DNA from: Limnoperna fortunei
Lineage: Eukaryota; Mollusca; Bivalvia; Mytilida; Modiolidae
Assembly: GCA_944474755.1 (NCBI GenBank)
Contig: OX104124.1
Span: 9,326,437-9,390,436, forward strand
Direction: 5' to 3'
Length of the DNA: 64,000 nt
The notes beneath the pieces were generated by a model. It saw only the letters and a list, made by a program, of their open reading frames with translations. It had not been told where the DNA came from and did not search any database. Shown piece by piece: positions 10,291-23,700 of the stretch (positions are counted from its first letter, which is position 1; each line of letters starts with the position of its first letter). The position numbers were made by a program, and so were the translations under genes.

Positions 10291-11740
10291 AACAGAACAT
10301 AGGGACGTTAAATAAAATGTTCAAAGTCTTGCAAAATTTAAATATAACACCTTATTTGAAAGTGGAATTCAAGACAATTTCAATATAGCTTAATTTTTTC
10401 AAATATCTCTTTTTATATCAAATAAATTTCCATTTTTAATTTTTTCAGAATAGTCTATCTTGCACAAAACTGTTTCCACAAAACAATTATATTTAAAAAA
10501 ATTAAAATTGTTATATAAATATAAGTTAATGGTTAGCTTGAATAAAATGATCTTAACCTACATAAATATCAACTCAAAATGCTTTAATGGCATGTAGTTT
10601 GATAAGAATTTTCTTGATCTGTCTGCAAAAATGTCACGTACAAAAACAGTCTTTTTGTGTTTTCACATTGAAGAGCTATACACCATCAAAATCTTTTGAA
10701 AGAAAAAACATATCGTCGTGTAGAATTTTCATTAATTTACTGTGCAAAAAAATAACTATAAATGAGCAATGAAATTTTGAATTCCAGTTTTCCCAGCCTA
10801 ATTACGACCACAAACTGTAACAGATATACGGTAAATGTGATGTAATCATTTATGAATATTCATAAACTACATTTGATACTCTCCGATTATTAACGTTCCA
10901 CATGAAGACCGTAAAGCAACACCACCGAAACGATATTGACTAACTTATTGGAAGTTATTAGCTCTTTGTATTTACGTCTCTACAGAGGATTCTCTGACTA
11001 AACTAATAGTAACACCTGTGACCACCGTGCGCTCAGTGTCTTGCTTGCATATTTTTAGTAGTCCATATTGTACCTTTGTAGTGCTAAAATCCAATTTAAA
11101 ACAATTTTACACGATAACACGTCCATATTTTATATTATGCCTTTGTTGTTAACATGTCCCAAACCGTCCTTGACATTTGCTACGGGAATTTTACATAGGA
11201 AATCAGCCATTGTAGTTTCTAAAGGGACCTAGCGTTGTTTGCAAAAAGTGTGTCTGCTTCCGTAACGTTCAATGGTATTCGGACAAACCACGAGACATTA
11301 CCCGAGAGATTTCGAACAGACAAAAATCTACTTTTCCAAGCATACACTTCCGTTGTAGTTTAGGTCAAACTATACTATAGAAAATTGCTTCATCAAAATA
11401 AAAAATCCGCCGCATTTCAAAACGCTAAATGACTAATGAAGATAATTGTTGAATTCAATATACACATTTCTGGATCTACAAAAGGAGCATAAGCTGAACC
11501 AAACGGGGTAAGGAGTTTTCATTTGTCAACCAAATAAACTGCCGCAGAGACACGGTAACATTCAGTATACACGAATCGGTGCAGATCGGTACTTTTTCAA
11601 TCTTGGTCAAAATATTGATTATTTGCATAAGTCAGTGTGTATTTTATACGTGTTAAAATTGAAATAATACTTTCTCTGCAGCTGTGATAAATTTGCTTTG
11701 TTTTTATGTTATAATAAACTCTATTCAAGCTAATCAACGA
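10291..11740. other. Intergenic, nothing recognised
   Basis: No supported gene. Contains a 20-bp palindrome, GTTTATGAATATTCATAAAC (about 10848-10867), and short open frames without splice or homology support. Confidence 0.5.
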
Positions 11741-11754
11741 TTAATCCACTTCGT

Positions 11755-11905
11755 CTCATGGAGGACATAGGGCGACCACAGCGGCTCTCCATTTCTTTTT
11801 GTCTTTGGCTGTTGTTTTTGAATCTTCCTATGTTTTACCGATCTTCTGTCGGTGAGATGTTAGGTTCCTACGCCAGGTGTTCTTTGGTCTGCCTCTTTTG
11901 CGATA
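11755..11905 (-). pseudogene. LINE RT C-terminal tail fragment
   Basis: On the minus strand the translation reads RKRGRPKNTWRRNL...KIGKT, a stop, EDSKTTAKDKKKWRAAVVAL, CPP, then a stop. This is the typical C-terminus of a large group of LINE reverse transcriptases (pattern RGRP--TWRR...W--LV--LC). Only this end is present, with one in-frame stop, so it is a dead 5'-truncated copy. The plus-strand frame 11758-12027 is its shadow. Confidence 0.75.
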
Positions 11906-11913
11906 TCAGTGGG

Positions 11914-11915
11914 AT

Positions 11916-11962
<47 letters not shown>

Positions 11963-11970
11963 TATATTTA
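11914..11970. repeat. (TTTA)n microsatellite
   Basis: About 14 copies of TTTA, slightly degenerate at the right end. Confidence 0.95.
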
Positions 11971-12017
11971 CTTATTTATTCGTCTGCATTGTCATTATTG
12001 TTTCTTTTATTTTATTT

Positions 12018-12580
12018 GGAATGTTGAAACACTGACCCCAATTTAAAGTTGCTTTGACCTCAGACATACAATAATGAACTCGACGACCTGATTTCAGCGT
12101 TGGTTCAAAGTTGTCATTTCAACGTTGAAACCATCAAGTAAACTTTGATTCAACGCTGAATTTAAGTTGTTCAACGTTGCGACCATATTTTAACATGTTT
12201 TCAACGTTAATTCAACGTTGCGTGCCTGCTGGGATTTTGTGTACTAATTTTACATATGGAAATACACATCATTTATGTTAAAACATGCTAGAAAGTCATG
12301 TCAAATGATTCGGCGGGATTGACATTATTGTTTTTTTTTTAATTTTATTTCGAATGTTTAAACACTGACCCCAATTCAACGTTGCTTTGACGTCAGACAT
12401 CAATGATGAACTTGACGATCTGAATTCAACATTGGTTCAACGTTGAAACCATCAAGTAAACGTTGATTCAACGTTGAATTTACGTTGTTCAACGTTGCAA
12501 CCATATTTTAACATATTTTCAACGTTAATTCAACGTCGAGTTCCTGCTGGGATTTTGTGTACTAATTTTACATTTGGAAA
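12018..12580. repeat. Direct duplication rich in CAACGTTG palindromes
   Basis: Two copies (from about 12018 and 12353, period about 335 bp) of a segment packed with TTCAACGTTGAA-type palindromes and ACGTT words. Each copy ends with GGGATTTTGTGTACTAATTT. No coding content. Confidence 0.8.
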
Positions 12581-12656
12581 TAAACATTATTTACCTTAAA
12601 ATATGCTAGAAAATCACGTCAAATAATGGCTGTTAGCTGTGTTATTTGTTTTCAAG

Positions 12657-12819
12657 CTTGTAAAAGAGTCCGGGTCGCAGTTAAACAGTCTGCTGTGTTT
12701 TGATATGCCGATGGTTAGCTCTAAAGAAATACCGAGTTTTGATATACCAGTTTGGGTATTAGATAAGGAGTCCTTGATACAAAGCATAAACCAACTTCAG
12801 TGGAAGAAAAACGTTGCTG
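12657..12819 (+). CDS. Candidate internal exon, unknown product; possible upstream exon of the nucleoporin gene
   Basis: An open stretch bounded by a good acceptor (TTTGTTTTCAAG, AG at 12655-12656) and a donor (GCTG|GTAATT, GT at 12820). It encodes 54 residues including FDMPMVSSKEIPSFDIPVW and ESLIQSINQLQWKKN. It starts in phase 0 and ends in phase 1, which is the phase the 14542 exon needs, so it could be the preceding exon of the FG-nucleoporin gene. I do not recognise the sequence, and it has no FG motif. It could equally belong to another gene. The absence of stops and the good splice sites support a real exon. Confidence 0.4.
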
Positions 12820-12908
12820 GTAATTATATATCATTCATTGCTATCTTATTATTTTTCCTCTATGAAGAAGTCTTATGGTTATGCACTTATTTCCTTAATA
12901 TCTTTCAG

Positions 12909-13965
12909 GTTGTGAACAAGTCTGGCGGTAATACACAATTATATTAATATTTTTCTTTTAGTGAAGAAAACTGGTGGTATTACACAATACTCTGGATACA
13001 TTTTCATTTGTGAAGATGTCTTTTAGTAATACACGAACAACTCAATATTTTTTCTTGGTCGTAATACACGATTATCGTGATATATTTCCTCTTGGGAAGA
13101 AAGATGTTGGTTCCCAATATATAGTTTCTTTTTTGAAGAAGTCTTTTGGTAATGCACGATTATCTAAATATTTGCCCTTTTGTACAGAATTATGTTGGTA
13201 TTATACGATAATCTGGATATATATTCCTAAGTGAAGTAGTTCTGTGGTAATACACGAATATCTCAGTGTGTTTCAATTTTTGAAGACGTCTGGTGGTAAT
13301 ATACCATTTTTGCAATATTTTATATTTTGTGACGAAGTGTAGTGGAAATGCATTATTATATTAATATATTCCTTTTGTGAAAAAAGTAACAGTGTCAATA
13401 CATATTAATCTTAATATATTTCCTTTTCTGAAAAAGTCTTGGGGTAATACACGATTTCTGTCTGTAGATATGTCATGTTTGAAGGAGTCTGGATGTAACG
13501 ATTATGGTGAAAATTTTTTTAAGGTCTGGTGGTAATGCATGATTATTTTCATATGTACATAAGTCTTGGGGGTAATACACGCAAGTCTTAATATGTTTCC
13601 TTTGGTGAAGAGGTCTGGTGGTAATTCATGATTACCGTGGTATATTTCTTGGTGGTTAATACATGATATTCTGAATATCTTCTGTTTTCTAAATGACTTT
13701 TGAAACACATGACAATCTGATTATATTTTCTTTTGTGAAGAAGTCCGTAACACACTTTTTTGTGTGAAAACGTGTGGTAATAACTGATAATCTGGATATA
13801 TTTCGTTTTGTAAAGACGTTCGTTGCTAATTCACGATGATTTTACTAGTTGTAAAGAAGCCTGGTGGTAGTACATAATAATCAAAATATATTTCCTTCTT
13901 GTTAAAAAGTCTGGTGGTAATACACGATTATCTTAATACTTTTTCTTTTGTGAAGAACTCGGAGA
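12909..13965 (+). repeat. Micro-exon-like minisatellite, about 17 diverged units
   Basis: Units of about 50-65 bp with the consensus T-rich run, GTGAAGAAGTCTGGTG, GTAATACACGATTATCT. The join GGTG|GTAATA looks like an exon end plus 5' splice donor. At 12909-12927 and 12962-12976 the unit also has a pyrimidine tract and AG, giving 19-nt and 15-nt potential micro-exons. The unit matches the 3' end of the nucleoporin exon at 24651-24690. Related arrays are at 24669-24985 and 31255-31410. Confidence 0.7.
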
Positions 13966-14142
13966 ATTTCCTTCTTTTGCTTTATCATAAATTTGCAAGT
14001 TTATTTCATAAAAAAATTCAGTACTGTAACCCTTTTTTTGAACACAACCAGAGGTCAATACACCTGGTATACAGACGGCATCGTTTTGTTGAATGCGGTA
14101 CCGTTGAAAAAAGCAAAATCCAAATGATTTTATTTGTTTGTT

Positions 14143-14362
14143 CGTAGGGGGTTTAACGCCACTTTTATTGGGGAAGGAAGCCGGATTACTCGGAGAAAAC
14201 CACGACATTCGGTAGTAAAACTGGCAATCATTGTCAGTTGAGATTGGAGTCTAGTATACACTGCCCGCAGTGAGACTCGAACCCTCAACCTCAGTGTTTA
14301 CAGACCACGTGATTAATAGTAGATGACTAAATTCCTTAACCACTCGACAATCCATGCCCCCC
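14143..14362 (-). repeat. tRNA-derived SINE, copy 2
   Basis: Minus-strand SINE with the B-box-like GGGTTCGAGTCTCACTGC and the head region CACGTGGTCTGTAAAC. Part of the usual tail is deleted (ATAAAAGTGGCGTTAAAC joined directly). It lies in the first block of the triplicated nucleoporin region and is absent from the other two, so it inserted after the duplications. Confidence 0.8.
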
Positions 14363-14541
14363 AAAACCACATGAGCTTTAGTGTAGTTGTAAAAATGTTG
14401 TATATTGTTCTTCTTAAAATATAAAGTTCTTATGTAACATAATTTTGGGGTGATTATTTTTCATTCTATAAAATTAGTTCCTTTATTTTCATTGTAAAAT
14501 TCACTTTGTAATTTTGCTAGACTAATCTTTTGTGTTAACAG

Positions 14542-14720
14542 CCTTTGGACAAACTGCATCTAACGGATCTAATTTATTTGGTGCACAGCCTCAGAGTGCA
14601 TCTGGAGAACTATTTGTTCCAGCTAACAAACCTATATTTTGTACAGCAACTAGTGCCAATGAACATGGTGGATTTGGAACCACAACAAGTACCCAATCTT
14701 TCCTAGGTACTCAGAACAAA
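14542..14720 (+). CDS. Nucleoporin exon 1 of model (FG, block 1 exon A)
   Basis: Acceptor TTGTGTTAACAG, donor ACAAA|GTAAGG. Encodes FGQTASNGSNLFGAQPQSAS and further FG-type spacing. Enters in phase 1 and leaves in phase 0. Paralogous to 19293-19459 and 33423-33583, including about 120 bp of upstream intron. Confidence 0.75.
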
Positions 14721-17700
14721 GTAAGGGGAAAATCCATATACAATATTTCTGTATGAGGTATATTTAGCTGAACAGACAAAAACGAAAAGAAACGTCATTT
14801 AGATATTTTTTATGAACATAACACATCATTTCGATCAATATCTTTTAATTAATTATTCTGTTTTGTCAAACATGTCAAAGAGGGAAGATGGTAGTAGAAT
14901 TAATTATTTTTTTGAGGCCACTTTTGTCATTGGAGTATGCACAACTATTTTTTAACCAGTCATAAAATGTTTTTCATGCAAAATTTAATTGCATTGCATA
15001 TTATGTTTATTAAGTCCATTTTTACAATATTTTTTTATTCATTTTCTGGTACATGTACAGACAAAATAAGAAGATTATAAATGGCTTAATGAATTTGTCA
15101 CCTTGTTAATTTTGATAACATTTTATTAGAATATTTGAACACAGCCAAATGAAAACTCACCATCAAGTAGCTAATAATAAAAACAATAGAGAAATTTTAA
15201 GGTCAGTTATAGCTTTGAGAAAATTCAAGTATCGGATCGACAAACATGACGATACAGCATAAACAAAAAAAAATAATATACAAGCCTAGAAGATTATGCA
15301 ACGATACAAATGACGATGTTTCTTGTCAAAAATTTAGACACAGACTGACCAACGAATTGCCTTAGTCATTGAGTGTCAATATAAATAAATAACGTAAACA
15401 ATCATAACACATTAATCTTAAACTTTCTCACTCCAACTGAACCCAAACTTTTTTTTATAGTTGCTTTTCAGTCCGCCACCCGCGGACGAGCCGTGCTGTT
15501 ACTTGGCTTTGCTCAAATATTCCAACAAGATGTAATAAAAATTATCCAGGTGACAAATTCATTACGCCAGACGCGCGTTTCGTCTACTTAGGACTAATCA
15601 GTGGCGTTTAACTCTCAATGTTTAAGATATTCTTAAAAAAAAAGTTTTGGGTTCAGTTGGAATGAGAAAGTTTAAGATCAATATTTTATGATTGTTTACG
15701 TTATTTATTTATATTGACACCCAATGACTAAGGCCATTCGTTGGTCAGTCTGTGTCTAAATTTTTGACAAGAAACATCGTCATTTGTATCGTTGCATAAT
15801 CTTCTAGACTTGTATATTATTATTTTTTGTTTATGCTGTATCGCCATGTTTGTCGATCCGATAATTAAAAAGTGTACCGGTTTAGCCTTAGACTCTTGAC
15901 ATATATATATATATATATATAGTCATCATCGTAGCACAATAACAGTAGGTTTTGGAACGTTTGCAGGATTTGGAACTCACACGTCAATTATAAGAGGTAG
16001 TGAATTTAAAAATATGTCTATATCATGAAAAAAAGTCTGAATAATGAATGTTTGACGTAATTGTTGGTCTTCTGGGAACTAGTGTGGATCAACTAGATTG
16101 AATATAAGTAAGAGAGCTTTTATATTTCCTCATATTTTTTAATTAAAAAAGATATGTGCATGTTGATTTTTTTCCAAAGTTAGGTTTTTTGTTTTTTGTT
16201 TTTGTTTTGTTTTTTGTTTCGATGTTCATGCTAAAAGGACTTATCCTAATTTTTTATATGCCATATTTGTACTGGTATGGCGGTCTATCTTGCAGTGTAA
16301 AGAGAGCCATACAAATTACTTTTTTGTCGTTAATGTGAATTTGAAGTGATTGTTTTCCTCCTGTCTCTCTTGTTATGCAATATGTTTGTAAACTTTTGTC
16401 AGGGCACTGGTTTATTCGATAGTGCCAAGCCAGCATTTGGAGCCGCACCAATTACTTCCTCATTTGGTTTTGGTCAGCAGAATTGGTTTGGACCTGCAAA
16501 CCCAACAGCGACTGGATTTGTTTGGAACACCTCACAGACTCCTGCATTTGGTAAGTACTATTGTCATGATTGTTCTTTACAAAGTCTGGCTGCAAATTGA
16601 TTGATTGTGTATCTAATAGTTACGGCTATATTATGCTTCCACTACAGCCAACAAGTAAAACGCAAAATCCGCGAAAAGATAAAGGCCAGAAAATACTGAT
16701 CGTGGACGGTCGCAGACAATAACGCGGATCATCACTGTCGGATGGTTAATTAGCTTTGTCAGTAGTTTTTTATTTAGCTGCAAGTTGGACTGAGGGCACT
16801 TCAATTCATTCCTCACGAGAGAGGAGAATATGCCATTTATTTCAGACCCCACTTAAAGAAATAAACAATAATTAACGCTTTTATTAGTAATAACAATTTC
16901 AACTCTAGCCAATAGTGACATGATGAAATTAAATCTGCACCAACTAGATGTCGAGTTAAATGGAACAGCTCATGGCTGTCCTTTCTTTTAAACAGTTTTA
17001 GTTTAAAAGCATTTGAATGTGTATAATAAAAACTACATGCAAATGTACTTATGACTTGTGGGTCCTGCTTTGAAGTGAATTTGCATACAAAATTATTTCT
17101 TGTTGTGTCTAATTCACATATTAAATAAAAACGCGAGTATCAGTAAAATTGATGAATGCTCCCTAAATGTCAAATTATGCCAAAATCTCAGTGCAAAGTT
17201 GTTATAGAAAATGCTTAAAGGTCACACTGTGACCTTGAGATTTAAAGTAGAAACATGAATGTTGAATCTGACTCGTCGACTTTGTTATGATCACCTATGC
17301 CACTCAATTTGAAGGTATGTTAATGAACAGCAAGGATTTAGGATGGACATGGATTTGCTTCAACGCTGCCATGTGACCCTGACCTTAGAGGAGCTAACTT
17401 GAATATTGCACTTGGCATGTTGTCGTGATGTTATGATTAGTTGTTCCATATAATTTGATTTTGTTTGATTGTTTGCAACGTCACTTTCAACAATTTTTCA
17501 ACTATATCTAGATGTCGATTGAAGCATATGATTTATCAATTATTTGACCAGATAACCAACATTAATTGAGTACAATTAGCATGCAAAATTAAGTTTGCTG
17601 AATTAGCAGATCAAGGTCCAACAACGACCTTGGGCAATTCCTATCCACCCAACTTCGTAGTTTGTGTTGCGATTTAGGAACATTTGATAATACGAGAACG

Positions 17701-20700
17701 GATGAATAAAAATGCATGGCGTCCGTCCCTTTTTGCTTTTGTATATGGTTCCTTATGTTTAATCGTTACCACAATTTATGTAAAAATTACAGTCTGATTC
17801 GAGTTTATCACAAAAAAAAAGGTAAGGGACCGGGGGTGAATAAAAGGATCATTATATTAGTTTGATGGTTTGCATTCATATTAATATTAAGTACTTTATT
17901 TATTTTTAATAAAAAGGCACTAAGAACACACATTTCTACATCAAAAGATAGTAAATTGTGCCTAAATACAATTTGTCCCTATTTGTTTTGTCTCTGCAGT
18001 GTTAGGTAGTGCTGTACCAACAGGTACTACAATAAAATATAAACCACCCACTAGTCTGGACACTATAGTGAAGAAAGGATTACCTCAAAATATTAGGACC
18101 ATACACCAGTGTATAAGTGCAATGAAAGAATATCAGAGTAAAAGTTTGGAGGTAATGTTTATCATCTGGAGGAGTATTTTGCTTCCAACCTTTTTCTTTT
18201 TTCTCTTTTGATTTAACAGTTAATACGGATGGAATGTTCAGAAATAATTTTAGAGGATAAATTAGATGGTTGTATGCCCCTGTCTATAAGCGTAGAGGGC
18301 ATATAGATTTTGAGTTGTATTTTTGATCGATTTTACATTTGTCACTCCGGAGTTATGACATTATAATTTAGAAAATAACAAACTTTATTGTTTTCACATC
18401 ATAACTTGAGCAAGCCTTCACCAATTCATTTAAAATTTAGAAACCACTAACGCAGATTGAAGTGTCATTTTTGTCCTTAACTGCGTCAATTTTTTGAAGT
18501 CAAAATAGTAATTAGTAAAATTTGTCAAAATGCAGGAATTAAGAATGGAGGATTATGCAGTCAAAAGGAAAGGCAAACAACCAAGTACAGGAGGAGTGTT
18601 TGGCACAACTGTTGCTGCCATCCAAAGTACTAGCTCCTTGATTGATGGATTTGCATCCAGCATGGCTAGTCGTAAGTTGTCATCCTAAGAAATATCATCA
18701 AATAAGTTGTGTTCTTCGAAAAGCGAAAATTGTATATCTGTCGGTTCTACCCATCTCTGCATTTCATAACTGTGAATTGCTTGCTTGACCTAACATGAAT
18801 TAAAATTGCTCACTGGACAGCTATACACATTTTAAATGACTTTTTAGTAACATTTTGATTTTTGTGCATTACACTAAAGGGGGATTTGGCTTTTTCAATC
18901 TGTCCACAGTGGTGTGGTGGGTACAGAATGGGCAGTACCTCGATCTTGTCTACCTAGCTCACTTTGAATGTAGTTGTGCTCTTCATTTGCTTTATCACAA
19001 ATTTGATAGCTGAGTTCATAGAAGAATATGATTACAAACTTTTAACAATATACAAGGTCAATATACATTGCTGCCCATTGTGGACAAGTGGAAAAAGCAG
19101 AATCAATATTACCTGTAGAGTGAAAATGTATACCCATTTTGACAAAGTGTAAGTTATATTTTATCTGTTATTATGGAATTGTTGTGACATAATTTTGTGG
19201 TGATTATTCTCATTCTATAAAATTGTTGTCTTTTTTTTCATTGTAAACTTTACTTGGTGATTTCGCTAGATTGTATTCTTGTGTGTTAATAGCTTTTGGA
19301 CAAACTGCATCTAGTGAATCTACTTTATTTGGTGAACACTCTCAGCGTGCATTTGGAGGATTATTTGTTCAAGCAAACAAGTCTCTGTTTGGTACAACAA
19401 CAACCAGGGCCACTGGATTGGTTGGATCTGCAACCACAATAAGTACTCCATCCAATAAGGTAAGGGGAAAATAATCCAATAAGAGTTTTACCTCTCTGAG
19501 AAGTCTATTACTTATGTATTTGAAACGTGGCCTTTTGCAAGAGGTTTGCCTCAGGTGAGAGCGATATTACAGTTAACAATATTTTACATCTTGAGTCAGG
19601 TCAGTGCTTTCATTCATAAAACTTCACTGTATAATCTTAACTTGTATTTTGTGTGATTTTTTTATGTTTGACTGGGGCCTAGTCACTCAGTGGTAAAGTA
19701 GTTACTCATTAATGAGAATGTGTCTGTCAACACTGATGTTGCTGGTTCGAGCTTAACTGCAGGCAAGATGTGCTTGACTCCAACCTTAGTTGACAAGAAT
19801 TGCCAGTTTTCTTGCCAGAGGTCGGGGGTTTTCTCAGGGTACTCCGGCTTCCTCCCCAGATAAAAAAGTGGACACCCTAATATAGCTGAAAAATTGCTGA
19901 AAGTGGCGTTAAACCCCATTTAAACAAACAAAATCATGTTAAAGGCCCCTTGTTGAAAGCAAAAACCCTCTATAATGTTGTATACACTGTGTTACTCTCA
20001 AAGCATCATCGTGTGTAATAATAAAAACGACCAATCCCCATAATTTATTTATAAAACATTTTCTCTATTGAACAAAAGATTTCGACAGGAAAGGAAATAG
20101 TAGAAATAATCCTAAAATGTTTGACTCCCCTTGCTTTCCACATGCCATCATGACAACGAAGACTATCATTGGAGCATACACAGCAATTTTTCAAACCAGT
20201 CATATAATGTTTTACACCGAAAAAAATTGTAGCTCAATGTTTGTGATTAGTATTTTTTAGACGATGCATGTGCAGATCAAGAAAATGAAGGTTTAGCAGA
20301 AAATCTTCTAAAAGTTGTAATACTTATTTATAAGATTCAATACTCATTTTAAACAAATGGATGCAATAGATAGAATAATGCCTTTTTAAAATTTGTTTAG
20401 CTGTTTAGCAGTGTGTGTTTTTTGGAAGACAAATATAAGGTACGCTCAATGCTCAACTGGGACAGAACTTCCTAATTTATAAAAAGAATTCTGTTGTTAA
20501 ATTGAAATATGTAAATTTTGTACTAGAACTGTTTGTCTTATTGTATCTTATTGTTTGAAGCAACTTCAGATGCCGCTGACACAACGCAGTCATCGTTGTT
20601 TGGCAGCTGAGCATCAGTAGGTATAGGAACATCTGCAGGATATGGAGGATTTAAAACTAACACTTCAATGGAAAGAGCTAGTATTTTTGTTTGCATATTT

Positions 20701-23700
20701 GTACTCGTATTTCTGTCGATCTTGCAGTGTAAAACGAGCCATACAAATATTTTTTTCTGTTTTTAATTTGCATTTGTGGCATTGTTTTTCTTCTATCTCT
20801 CTTGTTATGCAATAATTTTGTAAACATTTTTCAGGGTATTTGTTTATTTGGAGCTACACCAGTTACATCGTCTAATGGTTTTGGTCACCAAATTTTGTTT
20901 GGAGCTGCTAAACAAACAGGGACTGGATTTTTCTGTCCTAACTATAGTAAGTACTATAGTCATGCATATTCTTTACAAAGGAACATATTCTGGATTGCAA
21001 ATTAGTTGATTGGTTTGTTTAATGTTACACCTTATTTAGCTTTACGGTCCGTCCACTAGAGCCAACGTGGAAAACGCAAAATCTGCGAATCCGTCAAGGA
21101 CAAAATATACTGATCGAGGACAGTCGCCGCAACCGAACGCGGACGATAACGTAGAGCAATCGTTAATCAGTTTTGTAGTCAGCACGAACGTGGACTCACG
21201 ATTAACAAATATCCGAGAAAACCAAAATGTACGTGCAATGATGCGGAAATGTATATCACAATACACATAGTTAAATATGCTTTAATATTTTATTTTTTAT
21301 TTATTTAAGTCGACTAATAAATTAAAGTTAATTAATACAGTTAAATGTATACTTGAGAAATCAACGTGAACATCTAAAATACATATATTACAAGGAGCCA
21401 TACAATTATAAGTAAAAAGTACTATAAAGTCCAAAGTTAAAGTTGAAAACACTACAGTTATAATATATAAATGTAATTTGGACCAACTGCTAAGCATATT
21501 TACTGAGTTTACTATCTTCTAAAGTTTGCTGCGAAAGAATGTAATGCGTATGGAAGTCAATGTTTTTCCCTTCATATACTTCAAAAACTAGTTTAAACGT
21601 GTCATTAAGGTCAAAACATTTACCACTACCCCTTTCCCAGGAAGATATTACAATTTGGACATCAACGAACAGGTAAACCGTATTATGCAAGATCTTCTAA
21701 ATTTAAACACGGGTCTTCCTTACAGCCTCCGCCTCCTTAACATGAAGTGACCTATTAACCCGAGAATCAAAGAAATCGTTTGGAACTTGCTTATCTTTTA
21801 TCTTCGACAATTTCCTTAAAGATTACATTTGAAAAGTTCACAATATTCTTTACATATTTTCGTGGACTGTCTGAATTATAGAACTTAACCTTAAAATTCC
21901 CATAGCAATTCTTAAAATATTTATGCTCGTTTACACCAGATCTGAAACATTGTCCCATATCATGCGCGTTGTATATTTCACGTCATTCTGTTCGTTATTG
22001 GTTAACAGCCGTGGCGACTTAGATAGTCAAAATGTATACCATCAGACTACATTTAAAATGCTGTCTATGCGGGATGTAGATATCATTAAGGAGTGTCTGA
22101 CCAAAGATTCATCTACCTCAAGCACTCGCAGAGTTGAATGCAGATGGTCCAACTGTCAATCCCTCAATCGCAAATAAAATCAATAGACACTGCATGATTC
22201 ACTAATTCGTCAGCAGTAAGACGTGCCACCTTGTAAGGACCACACATTTTTTTCAAGAAGAGTCTACATTGTTTTTAAAAAAAACAATACATGAACCTTT
22301 AAATACAATGTAACTTATTGATGTTAACAATAAATCTTTCTTGCATGTAAATATAGTGGAGCTTATATCTGCATATATAGAAATATGAAAAGACATTCAC
22401 AATGTACATGTTGCTACTTCTTTTTTAATAAATAACACCTTTTCAGTATAGCAAATGTCAGCTTTTAATTCCAATCCCAATAGCCTTTCGATTTCATAAG
22501 TTATTAATAAATAAAGTTTAGCAGGACCACAATTACATCTCAATATTTCAAAATCCAAAGATTTTTTTATGATATATAAAAATAGTTTTACCTTTCTGAA
22601 AGATTTGAAATTTTAGTATTTTAGAGACCATATAAAATGACGAAATCACAAACGTTAATTGTGTTCGTTAAATTTCTACTATTTGCGTTCACCCTTTTAC
22701 AAAAAAGCCTCTTCATACAAAAGTCACATAAACCATCTGGATGAGAAATTTCTGGGTGAAGGATACAAATTTTGTACAGTTTTAATCTTTTTTTAATTTC
22801 AGCCTGCATCAAATATAGTAAGAGCTATCTATGGAAACTTTATTGCAAAATAACTTAACAAAATTTAACATATGTTTCCTTGAAATCTTTTAAAAGGTTA
22901 TGCTAATCAAAGAATAGCTGAGTGTAAATGTCAAACACTTCTAATGTGTTTACCTTACAGTATTAACTATCACTTATTGAGATATTTTGGTCTGTTTCAA
23001 ACCTTTGTTAGGTGGTTCCTATAGTTTGTAAAACTGCTATAGAGATAAAATAGGTAAAAAATATTGATTAGTGAGCCAATTTGCCCGGGGGAACAGATCT
23101 CTTGATCTTTTATAGGAACATGTCCATAAAATATGGCAAGTGAAGGTAGGATAAACTCATAGGAAGGGTAAGCAGTTCAGGCTCCAATTGTAGCGCCTAC
23201 CATGGTATTCAATTTAATGATGTAATATGTTGCTTTATGTTATTGTATATTTTTACAGCATTGCCACCAACAACCACAACAATTTCAACAACGACAACAA
23301 AATCCACAACACCGTTGTCAACGACAACAAAAACCACAACACCATTGTCAACGGCAACAAAATCGTCAACTTTATCAACTCCAGCAAAACCCATTACATC
23401 AGAAACAACAACAAATCTGGTGATTCATACTGCTACAGCTAGAGCCCCAACAGAAGCAGGTATAGTATTTATTGTCCTTTGTACTTGAAACATTTGATAA
23501 TGGTTGTGGGACCTGCACCTTGTAGAATCCTGTGGGATCTACACCATGTGGTAGACACTTGTGGGACTTGCAACGTGAGGTAGTCATGTTAAGCGTCCGA
23601 TATGTGGTATGGTTCTTTTGCTTTCGCATTTGTACCAATGCAGGTAGGAGCTTATGAGCTTAGAACCATGGTTACATCCTATGTGGTAGGATCCTTTGAA

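Noticed and set aside
11758..12027. Plus-strand 89-codon frame with a hydrophobic end
   Set aside because: Its first part is antisense to a LINE C-terminus and its end is the (TTTA)n repeat.
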